Shown: positions 8,334-17,291 of the stretch, piece by piece
How the letters are laid out: the number at the start of each line of letters is the position of its first letter
Position numbering within the stretch: position 1 is the first letter of the stretch
DNA from: JACRLV01 sp045863555
Lineage (GTDB): Bacteria; Planctomycetota; Phycisphaerae; UBA1845; Fen-1342
Assembly: GCA_045863555.1 (NCBI GenBank)
Contig: BTUU01000016.1
Coordinates: 1-64,000 of the forward strand
Direction: 5' to 3'
Length of the DNA stretch: 64,000 bases
Program-made: the position numbers and the translations under genes
The notes under the pieces: model-generated
Database searches by the model: none
Seen by the model: only the letters and a program-made list of their open reading frames with translations
What the model was told of the DNA's origin: nothing

Positions 8334-9332
8334 ATGATCGATGAATTCCATGATTATGAACCCGCTCCCTGGCTGCCGGGCCCGCATGCGCAGACGCTCT
8401 TCGCGGCGTTCGGCCGGCGCCGGCCCGACGTCCTTCTCGCCCCCGAGCTGCTCCCCACGCCCGACGGCGACGCCGTCTGGCTCTGGCATCATCGCGTCGC
8501 CGACGGAAACCCGACCGTCCTGATCCTGCATGGCCTCGAAGGGTCGGCCGATTCAATTTATGTGCTCGGCACCGTCGAAAAACTCGCGGCCGCGGGGTGG
8601 AACTCGACCGTGCTCGAGTTTCGCGCCTGCGGGGGACGGATCAACCGCGCCCGGCGGACCTATCACTCCGGCGAGACGACCGATCTCGATTTCGTAGTGC
8701 GATACCTGCTCGGCGCACGGCCACGGGAGCCGCTCCTGGCCATCGGCTTCTCGCTCGGCGGCAATGTGCTGGCGAAGTGGCTCGGCGACCTGGGCGGGGC
8801 CGTGCCGATCCGCGCCGCGGCCGTCGTCGCCGCCCCGTACGATCTCGCGACCTGCGCCCGCACCATCGACCGCTGTCTGTTCGGTCGCTATTCGCGCTAT
8901 TTCCTTCGCACCCTGGTCGAAAAGGCGGAGATCAAGCAGCGCCAGTTCGGAAACCTCTTCGACATGCGGCGCGTCCGCGCCTGCCGGACGATCGTCGATT
9001 TCGACGACTGCGTCACCGCGCCGCTCCACGGCTTTCGCGACGCAGCGGACTACTACGAAAAATGCAGCAGCGGGCCGCTCCTCGGCGGAATCCGCGTGCC
9101 GACGCTCCTGCTGGCCGCCGCGGATGACCCCTATATCCCCGCCCATGTCTTTCCGCACGTGATCGCCGCCGCCAACCCGTGCCTGACCCCCGTGTTGACG
9201 AGTCACGGAGGCCACCTCGGGTTCGTGGAGGGACCGACGCCCCGCCGGGCAACCTACTGGGCGGAGGCGCGGGCGGTCGCCTTCCTCCGCGAGCAGTCCG
9301 CCCGCGTTGGCGCGACGGCGGGCGGGAACTAA
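8334..9332 (+). CDS. YheT/ABHD-family alpha/beta hydrolase
   Basis: A 332-residue hydrolase. It begins with the YheT-family signature YEPAPWLPGPHAQTLFAA and has the nucleophile elbow LLAIGFSLGGNVLAKWLG (Ser140), an acid in LLAAADDPYIP and the catalytic His in SHGGHLGFVEG. The oxyanion region is VLILHGLEGSADS. Bacterial YheT proteins are predicted esterases or lipases of unknown substrate; eukaryotic ABHD1/3 relatives act on lipids. There is no signal peptide. The bioY gene starts 11 bases after its stop, so the two are likely cotranscribed, although no functional link is obvious. Confidence 0.88.
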   Translation: MIDEFHDYEPAPWLPGPHAQTLFAAFGRRRPDVLLAPELLPTPDGDAVWLWHHRVADGNPTVLILHGLEGSADSIYVLGTVEKLAAAGWNSTVLEFRACGGRINRARRTYHSGETTDLDFVVRYLLGARPREPLLAIGFSLGGNVLAKWLGDLGGAVPIRAAAVVAAPYDLATCARTIDRCLFGRYSRYFLRTLVEKAEIKQRQFGNLFDMRRVRACRTIVDFDDCVTAPLHGFRDAADYYEKCSSGPLLGGIRVPTLLLAAADDPYIPAHVFPHVIAAANPCLTPVLTSHGGHLGFVEGPTPRRATYWAEARAVAFLREQSARVGATAGGN

Positions 9333-9342
9333 GATCCGCCGC

Positions 9343-9930
9343 ATGTTCAACGCAGACTCGATCTCGAACGTCGTCTCCGTCGTCCCGAATACTGCCCGCC
9401 GGAATGCACTCCGGATCACGGCGGTATGCACCTTCGTCGCGCTCACCGCGCTCGCGACGCTCGTGCGCATCCCGCTTCCTGGAACCCCCGTACCCGCGAC
9501 GCTCCAGACCCTCGTCGTCATCCTCGCCGGGATCCTCCTGGGCGGCCGGCTCGCGACGGTCAGCATGGCCGCGTATCTCACGCTCGGCATGACCGGCTAC
9601 CTGTTGTTCGCTGCGACCGGCGGCTCGACGCTCGGCTACCTCGCGGGCTTCGTGCTCGCGCAGCCCGTGATCGCAGCCCTCGCCCGGCCGTCCGCGTCGA
9701 GCGGCACGCAGCTCGCGCGACTCGTCGCGGCCGTCCTCGCCGGCCACGCGGTCATTTTCGCGTGCGGCCTCGCGTGGCTCTGGATCTGGTCCGGTCAGTC
9801 GTTCGGCACGGTCATCGCGCTCGGTTTTCTGCCTTTCGCCGGCGTCGATCTGGCCCTCAAGTCCGCCGCCGCCGTCACGATCGGTTCGCTGGCGATGACC
9901 CGCTCGCGCCGCGCGCTCGACGTTGAGTGA
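9343..9930 (+). CDS. bioY: Biotin transporter substrate-binding subunit BioY
   Basis: A 195-residue polytopic membrane protein with about six hydrophobic segments and the BioY signatures VRIPLPGTPVPATLQTLVV and YLLFAATGGSTLGYLAGFVLAQP, which match the ECF-type biotin S-component. BioY binds biotin at the membrane and works alone or with an EcfAT energy module, which is not encoded here. The ATG at 9343 is preferred over an ATG at 9307 that would overlap the upstream stop; the ribosome-binding site is weak, consistent with coupling to the hydrolase gene. C-terminal residues are charged and short. No biotin-synthesis gene is in the window. Confidence 0.93.
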   Translation: MFNADSISNVVSVVPNTARRNALRITAVCTFVALTALATLVRIPLPGTPVPATLQTLVVILAGILLGGRLATVSMAAYLTLGMTGYLLFAATGGSTLGYLAGFVLAQPVIAALARPSASSGTQLARLVAAVLAGHAVIFACGLAWLWIWSGQSFGTVIALGFLPFAGVDLALKSAAAVTIGSLAMTRSRRALDVE

Positions 9931-10080
9931 CGTTCGCCGCCGCCCCGGAAAATTGCAGCCGAATGCCGTTTTTTCTCGCGGTACGACCCGTTTCGTCTTC
10001 ACCGACCGCTATCATTCCCCGGCAATCCCGTGCGGACACGCGCGTCCGCCTGCCGATAAGAGGGCAGGGATTCCGCTAAG

Positions 10081-11709
10081 ATGAGGCCGATGCGAGCTGC
10101 TCTTTTTGCGCTGCTGCTGACTTCCTGCATTCTCGCCCCGCTCGGCGGCTGTGACCGCCCGCCCGCCGACTCCGCGCCGCCAATCGTACTTCCCGACGGC
10201 GCTCGCAAGCCGAACGTCATCTTCATCATGGTCGATACCCTCCGGCCCGACCGCCTCGGTGCGTACGGAAGCAAAGGCGGCTTCACACCCGTGATGGACG
10301 CGCTCGCGGCCGAGGGCGTTCTGTTCGAGCGCTGCCAGAGCGCCGCGTCGTGGACGCTGCCCTCGATCGCCTCGATCTTCACCGGCTACTACCCCAGCGT
10401 GCACAAAGCCCTCGACTACAAGGAAGTCGACAAGAACCGCCTGGACCTGAAAGCCGGCAAGGACATCCTGGTCGCCGCGCTCGCCGACTCGTTCGCGACG
10501 CTGCCCGAAATCCTCTACGACAACGGCTACGAAACGGCCGCGTGCGTGATGAACCCGTTCATCCAGGCCGAATTCGGCTTCGGACAGGGGTTCCACTTCT
10601 TCTTCGGCGGCGTGCTGGAGAACGGCGCGGGCAACGAAGGCTCGCGGGCCAACGAGCAGGCGTTCGCCTGGCTCGACGGCAAGACGGCCGCCCCGCGCGA
10701 CGCCGCCAGGCCATTCTTCCTGTACCTGCACTACATGGACTGCCACGGTCCGTACGATGCCCCGGCCCGCCTCGTCGATCCGCTGCTTGCCGCCGTGGAG
10801 GCCGACACGGCGAAACAGCCTCTCCCAGCCCGCGCCCAGGAAGCCCTCCTGCCGAAGAACTACCTCCGCCGCACGCCCCCCGTGGGCAGCGACCCGACGC
10901 GCTACGACCGGCTGAACATGTACCGCGAGTACTGGTTGGCCGGCTACAACGCGTGCGTGCAGGAACAGGACGAGTACATCGCCGAGCTGATCGCCGGTCT
11001 CAAATCGCGCGGCCTCTGGGAAGACGCCCTGGTCGTGCTCGTCTCCGACCATGGCGAATCCTTCGCCGAGCACCTCTACTGGGAACACGGTCTGGAGCAA
11101 TACCAGACAACGCTGCACGTCCCGCTCGTGGTGCGCTGGCCCAAGATCGTGCCCGCGGGCAAGCGCGTCGGCGCAGCCGTGCGGACGATGGACATCACGC
11201 CGACGCTGCTGGAGATGCTCGCGATCTCGAAAGAGGGCACGTTTGCCCAGGGCGTGTCGCTGGTGAAGGCGATGCAGGGTGCGGCCGACGTGCCCAAGCC
11301 GCTGATCTACTCGGAAGCCGCAAAACGCGAAGATATCGAAATCGAGGCGGTTGTCGAGGGCGACTGGAAGCTCATCGTTTCGACGATCCGCGCAAATGGT
11401 TTCGTAAAGACGGTCGAGCTGTACGACCTCAAGTCCGATCCCGGCGAAACGACGAACGTCGCCGACGCCAAGCAGAAGATCGCCGACGCGATGTATCAGA
11501 AGCTGGTGCAGCAGCGCGAAGCGAACAAGTCGGCCAAGCCCGGCGTGATCATCAACCTGAAGACCGCGCCAGACACACTTCGCGGCCCCATCGGCGTTCC
11601 CTACGGCGGCGAGGGCCATCAGCGCGGTGACTCCGATGGACCCGCGACCGCCCCCGCGTCGCAGCCCGGCTCCCAGCCCGCGCCCACCAACGGAAAGACA
11701 AGGCCGTGA
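10081..11709 (+). CDS. Sulfatase-superfamily lipoprotein with Thr at the formylglycine position
   Basis: A 542-residue alkaline-phosphatase-superfamily enzyme with a lipobox at Cys24 (APLGGC), so it should be surface- or periplasm-anchored. The N-terminal metal site is KPNVIFIMVDTLRPDRLG and the C-terminal metal site is LVSDHGESFAEH. Where sulfatases have C/S-x-P-S-R it reads WTLPSIASIFTG, with Thr92 at the nucleophile position, so it cannot form formylglycine and is more likely a phospho-hydrolase or phosphotransferase than a sulfatase. The C-terminus is Pro/Ala-rich and low-complexity. It is the first gene of a five-gene set; its stop overlaps the next GTG start (GTGA). An alternative start at 10090 is possible. 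Confidence 0.85.
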   Translation: MRPMRAALFALLLTSCILAPLGGCDRPPADSAPPIVLPDGARKPNVIFIMVDTLRPDRLGAYGSKGGFTPVMDALAAEGVLFERCQSAASWTLPSIASIFTGYYPSVHKALDYKEVDKNRLDLKAGKDILVAALADSFATLPEILYDNGYETAACVMNPFIQAEFGFGQGFHFFFGGVLENGAGNEGSRANEQAFAWLDGKTAAPRDAARPFFLYLHYMDCHGPYDAPARLVDPLLAAVEADTAKQPLPARAQEALLPKNYLRRTPPVGSDPTRYDRLNMYREYWLAGYNACVQEQDEYIAELIAGLKSRGLWEDALVVLVSDHGESFAEHLYWEHGLEQYQTTLHVPLVVRWPKIVPAGKRVGAAVRTMDITPTLLEMLAISKEGTFAQGVSLVKAMQGAADVPKPLIYSEAAKREDIEIEAVVEGDWKLIVSTIRANGFVKTVELYDLKSDPGETTNVADAKQKIADAMYQKLVQQREANKSAKPGVIINLKTAPDTLRGPIGVPYGGEGHQRGDSDGPATAPASQPGSQPAPTNGKTRP

Positions 11710-13916
11710 AGCCGCCCCGTGCCCCCGAGCATCCCGACGACCCGTTCCGGATTCCGGTCACGCCGTCGATCTCCCCCTCGCGGCGCTGGCTGCTGCTCGC
11801 CTGGCTCATCTACTGCGCCGGCGTCATCTGGGCGCGGACGCAACTCGACCACGCCACGTCAGCGAGTGACCAGGCGTACATCGGACCCGGCGCCGGCGTC
11901 GCGCTGCTCGGCTCCTGCTTCGCGGTCTTCCTCGCGATCCTGACCGGACTCTTCATGCTCATCTCGCTGCCGGTGCGCATGATCTGGCGGGCCATCGCAG
12001 GCCGCCGGCGTTTCGCGAAGGCGAAGGCCAAGCGCGTCGTCATCGTCGGTCTCGACGGCCTCGAGCCATCGCTGACTGAGGAGTTCCTCGCCGCCGGCCT
12101 GCTGCCAAATCTCGCCAGACTTCGCGAAATCGGCTCTTTTCAGCGCCTCGGCACAACCTGGCCGCCGCTTTCGCCGGTCGCGTGGTCCTCCTTCAGCACC
12201 GGCGCGAACCCCGGCAAGCACAACATCTTCGATTTCATCGCCCGCACGGCCGACTATCGCCCGACGATCTCGTCGGTGCGCATCCGCGAGCCCAAGCGGA
12301 CCATGAAGCTTTTTTCGTTCGTCGTGCCCCTCAGCAAGCCGGAAATGTCCGCGCTGCGCAAGAGCAAGCCGTTCTGGACCGTCCTCGGTGAGGCCGGCAT
12401 CTTCTCCGCGATCCTGCGCGTCCCGATCACCTTCCCGCCCGACCGTTTCCGCGGCGTCCAGCTCTCGGCGATGTGCGTGCCCGACCTCCGCGGCACGCAG
12501 GGCATGTTCTCGTTCTATGCAGAGGTGGGCCAGGCCGGAAACACCGGCGACGGCGACGTCGGCGGCGACCGCATCCTCGTCCAGCGCGACGGCGACGCCA
12601 TCACGTCCTACCTCCGCGGCCCCGCGAATTCGCTCCGCACCGACCATCGCGAACTGCGCCTCCCCTTCCGCGTAACGCCCGGCGAGGGAGGCGGCGGCGT
12701 GCTGCACGTTGACGGCCAGAAGGTCCACCTGCCGCTCGGCCATCACAGCGAGTGGGTGCGCATCGCGTTCTCCGCCGCCCCTGGCGTCAAGGTCCGCGGC
12801 ACGTGCCGATTCGTGCTCAAACAGCTCACGCCGAAGTTCGAGCTCTACTGCACGCCGATCCAGATCGACCCCGACAAGCCGGTCATGCCGATCTCGTATC
12901 CGCTCGTCTATTCCAGCTACCTGGCCCGCCAGCAGGGCCAGTACTCGACGCTCGGCCTCGCCGAAGACACGTGGTCGCTGAGCGAACGCGTCCTGAGCGA
13001 GGATGGCTTCCTCGAACAGGCCTACGCAATCCACGACGAGCGCGAGAAGATGTTCTTCGACGCCCTCTCGCGCGTCCGCCGCGGCCTCGTGACCTGCGTC
13101 TTCGACGGCCCCGACCGAATCCAGCACATGTTCTGGCGCTTCATCGACGACAAGCACCCCGCCCTCTCGCCTGACCAGCGCGCCTCGCACCGCCACACGA
13201 TTCGCGACATGTACATCCGCATGGATGCCCTCGTCGGCCGCGTGATGAAAGCCCTCGAAAAGGACAAGGACACCGCGCTGTTCGTCATGTCCGACCACGG
13301 CTTCAAGCCCTTCCGCCGCGGCGTCGACCTGAACGCGTGGCTCCGCGACAACGGCTACCTCGCCCTCAAGCCCGACGCGACCGGCGCGTCGCCCTACCTG
13401 GCCGACATCGACTGGTCGAAAACGCGCGCCTACGCCGTCGGTCTCGCGGGCATCTACGTGAATCTGAAAGGCCGCGAACGCGACGGCATCGTCGCCCCGG
13501 CCGACCACGCCGCCCTGGTCGATGAACTCTGCCGCAAGCTCACCGGCCTGAAGGACCCGCTCGAAGAGGCCGTCGCGGTCCACGAGGCCGTCGCGGGCCG
13601 AACCGTCTACAAGGGCCCCTACACCGAGAACGGCCCCGATGTCGTCGTCGGCTACAACGTCGGCTATCGCGTCGCGTGGGACAGCTCGATCGGCAAATGC
13701 GGCCCGCGCGTCTTCGCCGACAATCTCAAGGCCTGGAGCGGCGACCACTGCGTCCACCCCGCGCTCGTGCCGGGCGTGCTCTTCAGCAATCTCCGCCTGA
13801 AAACGACCGATGCCAGCATCATCGACCTCGCGCCGACCGTCCTCGAACTCTTCGGCGTCGCCAGACCCGGCTACATGGATGGAAAGTCGCTCGTGACCGA
13901 GGAGACGGCCGCGTGA
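11706..13916 (+). CDS. Membrane-anchored alkaline-phosphatase-superfamily phosphohydrolase (COG3379-like)
   Basis: A 736-residue protein with two N-terminal hydrophobic segments (about 28-44 and 62-90, the second starting AYIGPGAGVALLG), then a predicted type I phosphodiesterase/phosphomutase domain. Key motifs are VVIVGLDGLEPSL (metal-binding Asp117), PPLSPVAWSSFSTG with Ser156 at the nucleophile position by alignment to the NPP family, FDGPDRIQHMFWR, FVMSDHGFKPF and SGDHCVHPALVPGVLFSN. The catalytic part should face the periplasm. The substrate is unknown. It starts with GTG overlapping the upstream stop and is itself overlapped by the next GTG start, implying translational coupling with a near-paralogue. 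Confidence 0.87.
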   Translation: MKPPRAPEHPDDPFRIPVTPSISPSRRWLLLAWLIYCAGVIWARTQLDHATSASDQAYIGPGAGVALLGSCFAVFLAILTGLFMLISLPVRMIWRAIAGRRRFAKAKAKRVVIVGLDGLEPSLTEEFLAAGLLPNLARLREIGSFQRLGTTWPPLSPVAWSSFSTGANPGKHNIFDFIARTADYRPTISSVRIREPKRTMKLFSFVVPLSKPEMSALRKSKPFWTVLGEAGIFSAILRVPITFPPDRFRGVQLSAMCVPDLRGTQGMFSFYAEVGQAGNTGDGDVGGDRILVQRDGDAITSYLRGPANSLRTDHRELRLPFRVTPGEGGGGVLHVDGQKVHLPLGHHSEWVRIAFSAAPGVKVRGTCRFVLKQLTPKFELYCTPIQIDPDKPVMPISYPLVYSSYLARQQGQYSTLGLAEDTWSLSERVLSEDGFLEQAYAIHDEREKMFFDALSRVRRGLVTCVFDGPDRIQHMFWRFIDDKHPALSPDQRASHRHTIRDMYIRMDALVGRVMKALEKDKDTALFVMSDHGFKPFRRGVDLNAWLRDNGYLALKPDATGASPYLADIDWSKTRAYAVGLAGIYVNLKGRERDGIVAPADHAALVDELCRKLTGLKDPLEEAVAVHEAVAGRTVYKGPYTENGPDVVVGYNVGYRVAWDSSIGKCGPRVFADNLKAWSGDHCVHPALVPGVLFSNLRLKTTDASIIDLAPTVLELFGVARPGYMDGKSLVTEETAA

Positions 13917-16048
13917 GAACCCTGGTCTTGCTGAGCACGCTGTTGCTGTACGCCGGCCTTGCGGGGTGCTCGGACGACGGCCGCTTCGCGCCCGCGACCC
14001 CCAAACCCGGCATGAAGATGCTCATCCTCGGCATGGACGGTCTCGATCCAAAACTGCTCCAGACGATGATGGACGCGGGCAAGCTCCCGAATTTCAAGCG
14101 CGTCGCCGACTCCGGCGTCTTCAAACGCCTCGGCACGAGCATGCCGCCCCAGAGCCCCGTCGCCTGGTCGAATTTCATCAGCGGCGCCGACCCCGGCGAG
14201 CACGAGATCTACGACTTCATCCACCGTCGGCTCAAGCCCACCCCCGGCTCCGGCCTCGTCGTCGAACCCTACCTCTCAACCTCCGACATCAAGCCCGTCC
14301 AGCACTGGTACTCGTCGGTCCTGCCGTCTGCGATCCCCGTCCCGTTCACGAACTGGCAGATGCCGCTCGGCGGCAGCGAGATCATCTCGCTTCGGCGCGG
14401 CCCAACGTTCTGGGACGGCCTGACCGCCGCCGGCGTAAAAACCGTCATCTACCGCGTCCCGGCGAACTATCCGCCGCCGCCGTCTCGCGGAAAGAACCTG
14501 TTCCGCTGCCTCTGCGGCATGGGCACGCCGGATATCAACGGCGATTACGGCACCGCAACGTCCTTCATGGAAGACATGCTCGAAGAAGAGCTCGACCGCG
14601 AAGGCGTCCGCTACGTGCGCCTCGACGTGATCGACCACCGCGCCACCGGCCGGCTCAAGGGTCCGGTCTCGCCCCTGCGCGAGCGCGTCCTCGTCAAGTA
14701 CGACGGCCGCGAGCAGCCGATCGACGAGACGCCGCGCACCTTCTGCGATGTCACGTTCTCCCGCGATCCGGAGGATGACACGGCGACAATTCGCACGAGC
14801 GGCTCAACCATCCTGCTCCGCAAGGGCGAGTGGAGCGAATGGGTCCCGCTGGAATTGCAGGCCGACCTGACGATCGAATCAACGCTCGCCTCGCTCGGCC
14901 TGCCGACGCGGATCCCGGGCATGGTCCGGTTCTACCTCCGCGCCGTCCACCCGAATCTGGAAGTCTACGCCACGGCCGTCAACATCGACCCGATGAACCC
15001 CGCACAGCCGATCAGCGCCCCCGCGGGATTCTCCAGGGCCATCGCCGAAACCGCGGGGCGTTACTTCACCACGGGGATTCCCGAGGACACGAAAGCCCTG
15101 CGCGCCGACGCCCTGAACGAGGACGAATTTCTCGAGATGGTCCGCCATCTCACCGGCGAGCGCACGCGGCAGTACCAGGACGCGCTGGCCGCGTTCGACG
15201 AGGGTTTCCTGTTCTTCTACTTCGGCCACACCGACCAGCTCTCGCACGTCTTCTGGCGCGACATCGACCCCGACCACCCCGGCCGCATCCCCGAGCAGGG
15301 CGATCGCTACGCCCACGTGATCGAGGACACGTACCGGGAAATGGACGTTCGCGTCGGCGAGGCCCTGGCCGTGCTCGATGCCGACGACGTGCTGATGATC
15401 ATGTCCGACCACGGGTTCTCCTCGTTCCGCCGCGGGCTGAACGTGAACACCTGGCTGCGCGACGAGGGCTACCTGGTCGAAAAGCCGAACGCCGGCCGGA
15501 CGTACCTGACATACGTCGACTGGAGCCGGACGAAGGCGTACGCGATCGGGATCAACTCGATCTACATCAACGTCGCCGGGCGCGAGCCGGAGGGCATCGT
15601 GACGCCGGCCGAGCGCCGGAAGCTGATGGACGAAATCTCGGCCAAGCTGCTGGCGATCCGCGACACGGACCGCGGCAATGAACCGGTGATCTCGAAGATG
15701 TACATCACCGATGACTACTACCCCGGCGCCGATCCCGATATCGCTCCCGATCTGCTCGTGGGCTACGCGGAGAACTACCGCGCGAGCTGGGCGACGACGA
15801 CGGGCAACATCCGCGACCATCGCCGCGATGCCGGCGGCGGGATCCTCGTCAACCGCCTGATCGAAGACAACCGCGAACGCTGGAGCGGCGACCACTGCAT
15901 CGCCGAGTATCTGGTCCCCGGCGTCGTGCTGAGCAATCGAAAGATCAGTCTCGAAGATCCGTCCCTCATCGACATCGCCCCGACGATTCTGAAGACGTTC
16001 GGCGTTCCGGCGCCGGATGCGATGAAGGGGCGGGCGTTATGGGAGTAG
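13913..16048 (+). CDS. Lipoprotein paralogue of the upstream phosphohydrolase
   Basis: A 711-residue protein starting at a GTG that overlaps the preceding TGA. The N-terminus is a lipoprotein signal with lipobox LAGC (Cys19), replacing the membrane anchor of its neighbour. The catalytic domain is clearly homologous: LILGMDGLDPKLLQ (Asp42), PPQSPVAWSNFISG (Ser81), FGHTDQLSHVFWR, LMIMSDHGFSSFRRGLN and SGDHCIAEYLVPGVVLSN. The two paralogues align through the same unusual middle region (KYDGREQPID; FYLRAVHPNLEVYATAVNID), indicating tandem duplication followed by divergence. Substrate is unknown. An in-frame upstream extension to 13676 is rejected because it would remove the signal peptide. Confidence 0.87.
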   Translation: MRTLVLLSTLLLYAGLAGCSDDGRFAPATPKPGMKMLILGMDGLDPKLLQTMMDAGKLPNFKRVADSGVFKRLGTSMPPQSPVAWSNFISGADPGEHEIYDFIHRRLKPTPGSGLVVEPYLSTSDIKPVQHWYSSVLPSAIPVPFTNWQMPLGGSEIISLRRGPTFWDGLTAAGVKTVIYRVPANYPPPPSRGKNLFRCLCGMGTPDINGDYGTATSFMEDMLEEELDREGVRYVRLDVIDHRATGRLKGPVSPLRERVLVKYDGREQPIDETPRTFCDVTFSRDPEDDTATIRTSGSTILLRKGEWSEWVPLELQADLTIESTLASLGLPTRIPGMVRFYLRAVHPNLEVYATAVNIDPMNPAQPISAPAGFSRAIAETAGRYFTTGIPEDTKALRADALNEDEFLEMVRHLTGERTRQYQDALAAFDEGFLFFYFGHTDQLSHVFWRDIDPDHPGRIPEQGDRYAHVIEDTYREMDVRVGEALAVLDADDVLMIMSDHGFSSFRRGLNVNTWLRDEGYLVEKPNAGRTYLTYVDWSRTKAYAIGINSIYINVAGREPEGIVTPAERRKLMDEISAKLLAIRDTDRGNEPVISKMYITDDYYPGADPDIAPDLLVGYAENYRASWATTTGNIRDHRRDAGGGILVNRLIEDNRERWSGDHCIAEYLVPGVVLSNRKISLEDPSLIDIAPTILKTFGVPAPDAMKGRALWE

Positions 16049-16068
16049 CGGCGAATCGCGAACGTAGC

Positions 16069-16083
16069 GTGGGCTCCGCCCAC
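16069..16083. repeat. Short GC palindrome GTGGGCTCCGCCCAC
   Basis: A 15-base palindrome (6-bp arms) in the 105-base gap between the phosphohydrolase and the 65-aa gene. Similar GTGGGC-GCCCAC strings turn up between genes in other high-GC environmental genomes; a diverged look-alike sits at 32594-32608. It could form a weak hairpin in the operon transcript. Confidence 0.45.
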
Positions 16084-16153
16084 CGTCGCCGCCGAGGCGA
16101 ACTGATGCGAGGGGTGGACCGGGCCCGCCCCATGGAAAACGACAGGAACTGAA

Positions 16154-16351
16154 ATGTTCGGACCCAGGATCAAGCTCGACAAGGCGCTCTACGACCGGGC
16201 CAGGGCCATGGCCGAGAAGGCCGGCTACTCGTCCGTCGATGAATTCGTCGTCAACATGATCGAAAAGGAACTCGCCCGCCTCGAAGGCCCCGAAAACGAG
16301 GACCAGGGCAAGCTGGAGGAGCGCCTCCGAGGACTGGGCTACATCGAGTGA
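16154..16351 (+). CDS. Small 65-aa protein, possibly ribbon-helix-helix-like
   Basis: A short protein beginning MFGPRIKLDKALYDRARAM, with a beta-strand then two helices (YSSVDEFVVNMIEKELARLE), a pattern that resembles ribbon-helix-helix DNA-binding proteins, and a charged C-terminus ending ERLRGLGYIE. AGGAACTGAA precedes the ATG. The last codon and stop overlap the GTG of the next gene. The size, the coupling and its place between phosphohydrolases and a membrane protein suggest it belongs to the operon, perhaps as a regulator or a small partner. The DNA-binding idea is inference from pattern only. Confidence 0.7.
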   Translation: MFGPRIKLDKALYDRARAMAEKAGYSSVDEFVVNMIEKELARLEGPENEDQGKLEERLRGLGYIE

Positions 16352-17193
16352 ACGCCCTCAACGCCATCATCGCGTCCGTCGTCGCCGCCGTGCTCGCGCC
16401 CTTCTCGGCGCTGCCCGCGTGGGTCGGGCTCTGCCTCGTCGCGGCCGTTTCAGGCGTCCTCGCGGCCGTCGCCTTCCGCTACACCTCGAACCAGAACGCC
16501 CTCCGGCGCGTCGCCGACCGCGTCCGCGCCAGCCTCCTGGCCATGCGCCTCTTCAGCGACGATCCGCGGAACACGCTCCGGGCGCAGGGCAGCCTGCTCG
16601 CGGCGTCAGGGATGCGGCTCCTGCTATCGCTCCCGCCGCTTCTCGTCCTGATTGTGCCATTTACGCTGCTGCTCGCGCACCTGGCGATGTACTACGAGTT
16701 CCGCCCGCTCCCGCGCTCCCTTTCGCCGCTGAATGAGGCGGCGCTCCTGGAAGTGCAGCTTCACCCGGACGCCTGGGATCGGCTCTCCGGCATCCAGCCC
16801 GTCTGCCCCGACGGCGTGACGCTCAACGCCCGCGTCCGCGAGCCCGCCGCGCACCGCATCGTCTGGCGGATCACGGCCGACCGCCCGGTTCGCGGGACAG
16901 TCCAGTTCCCGGTGGACGGCATGACCGTCGAAAAGGCGCTCGTCATCGATGACAAGTCGGCCGATCTGAAATTCGCCAGCCCGCGCCGCGCCGGACCCGG
17001 CTTCTGGGACCGCCTGCTCTACCCCGGCGAGCCCGCCTTCGCCGCCGATTCGCCGATCCAGTCGATCTCGATCAGCTACCCGCCGCGCGAGACGCCGATC
17101 TTCGGCCTCACCGTCCCCTGGTGGCTCACGTTCTTCATCGTGTCGATCCTCGCCGCCCTCGCGGTGAAACCCTTCGTCGGCGTTCAATTCTGA
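16348..17193 (+). CDS. Conserved-looking membrane protein, EMC3/Oxa1-like layout
   Basis: A 281-residue protein starting at a GTG that overlaps the previous stop. It has N-terminal hydrophobic segments (about 5-45), a cytosolic-looking basic stretch (NQNALRRVADRVRASLLAMRLF, then DDPRNTLRAQGSLL), a strong membrane segment around 90-115, an extracytoplasmic beta-rich domain from about 120 to 245 and a final membrane segment near 255-275. The N-terminal half recalls the layout of the DUF106/EMC3 branch of the Oxa1 superfamily (membrane segment, coiled basic region, membrane segments), but I cannot confirm that. Last gene of the phosphohydrolase operon, followed by an intrinsic terminator. Confidence 0.7.
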   Translation: MNALNAIIASVVAAVLAPFSALPAWVGLCLVAAVSGVLAAVAFRYTSNQNALRRVADRVRASLLAMRLFSDDPRNTLRAQGSLLAASGMRLLLSLPPLLVLIVPFTLLLAHLAMYYEFRPLPRSLSPLNEAALLEVQLHPDAWDRLSGIQPVCPDGVTLNARVREPAAHRIVWRITADRPVRGTVQFPVDGMTVEKALVIDDKSADLKFASPRRAGPGFWDRLLYPGEPAFAADSPIQSISISYPPRETPIFGLTVPWWLTFFIVSILAALAVKPFVGVQF

Positions 17194-17225
17194 TCAGAAT
17201 CCCGGTCTCCGCATCGGGTCCGCGC

Positions 17226-17275
17226 AAAACGAAACCGCCCGGGAAGGCAGCGCCGTCCCCGGGCGGAGTTGTTTT
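17226..17275. terminator. Bidirectional intrinsic terminator
   Basis: Arms 17235-17243 and 17258-17266 form a perfect 9-bp GC stem (CCGCCCGGG), with TTGTTTT on the plus side and AAAAC on the left that gives a T-run on the minus strand. It lies between the convergent membrane-protein gene and the 100-aa gene and can serve both. Confidence 0.85.
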
Positions 17276-17291
17276 GGCTTCAGCGGCTCGC

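Noticed and set aside
8112..8531. A 139-codon minus-strand frame in the sppA/hydrolase gap
   Set aside because: Low-complexity Arg/Gly/Pro text that overlaps the start of the hydrolase gene and has no ribosome-binding site.
9970..10020. TATCAT near 10012 as the -10 box of the phosphohydrolase operon
   Set aside because: No convincing -35 element at 16-18 bases upstream; in this GC background a lone TATCAT is not enough.
10081..11709. Calling the first operon gene an active sulfatase
   Set aside because: The Cys/Ser needed for formylglycine is a Thr (WTLPS), so sulfatase activity is unlikely despite the family resemblance.
11859..13757. A 632-codon minus-strand frame inside the phosphohydrolase gene, and similar frames inside sppA and the third operon gene
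   Set aside because: Composition is Asp/Glu/Arg/Val-rich antisense text with no motif, lying entirely within a well-supported gene.
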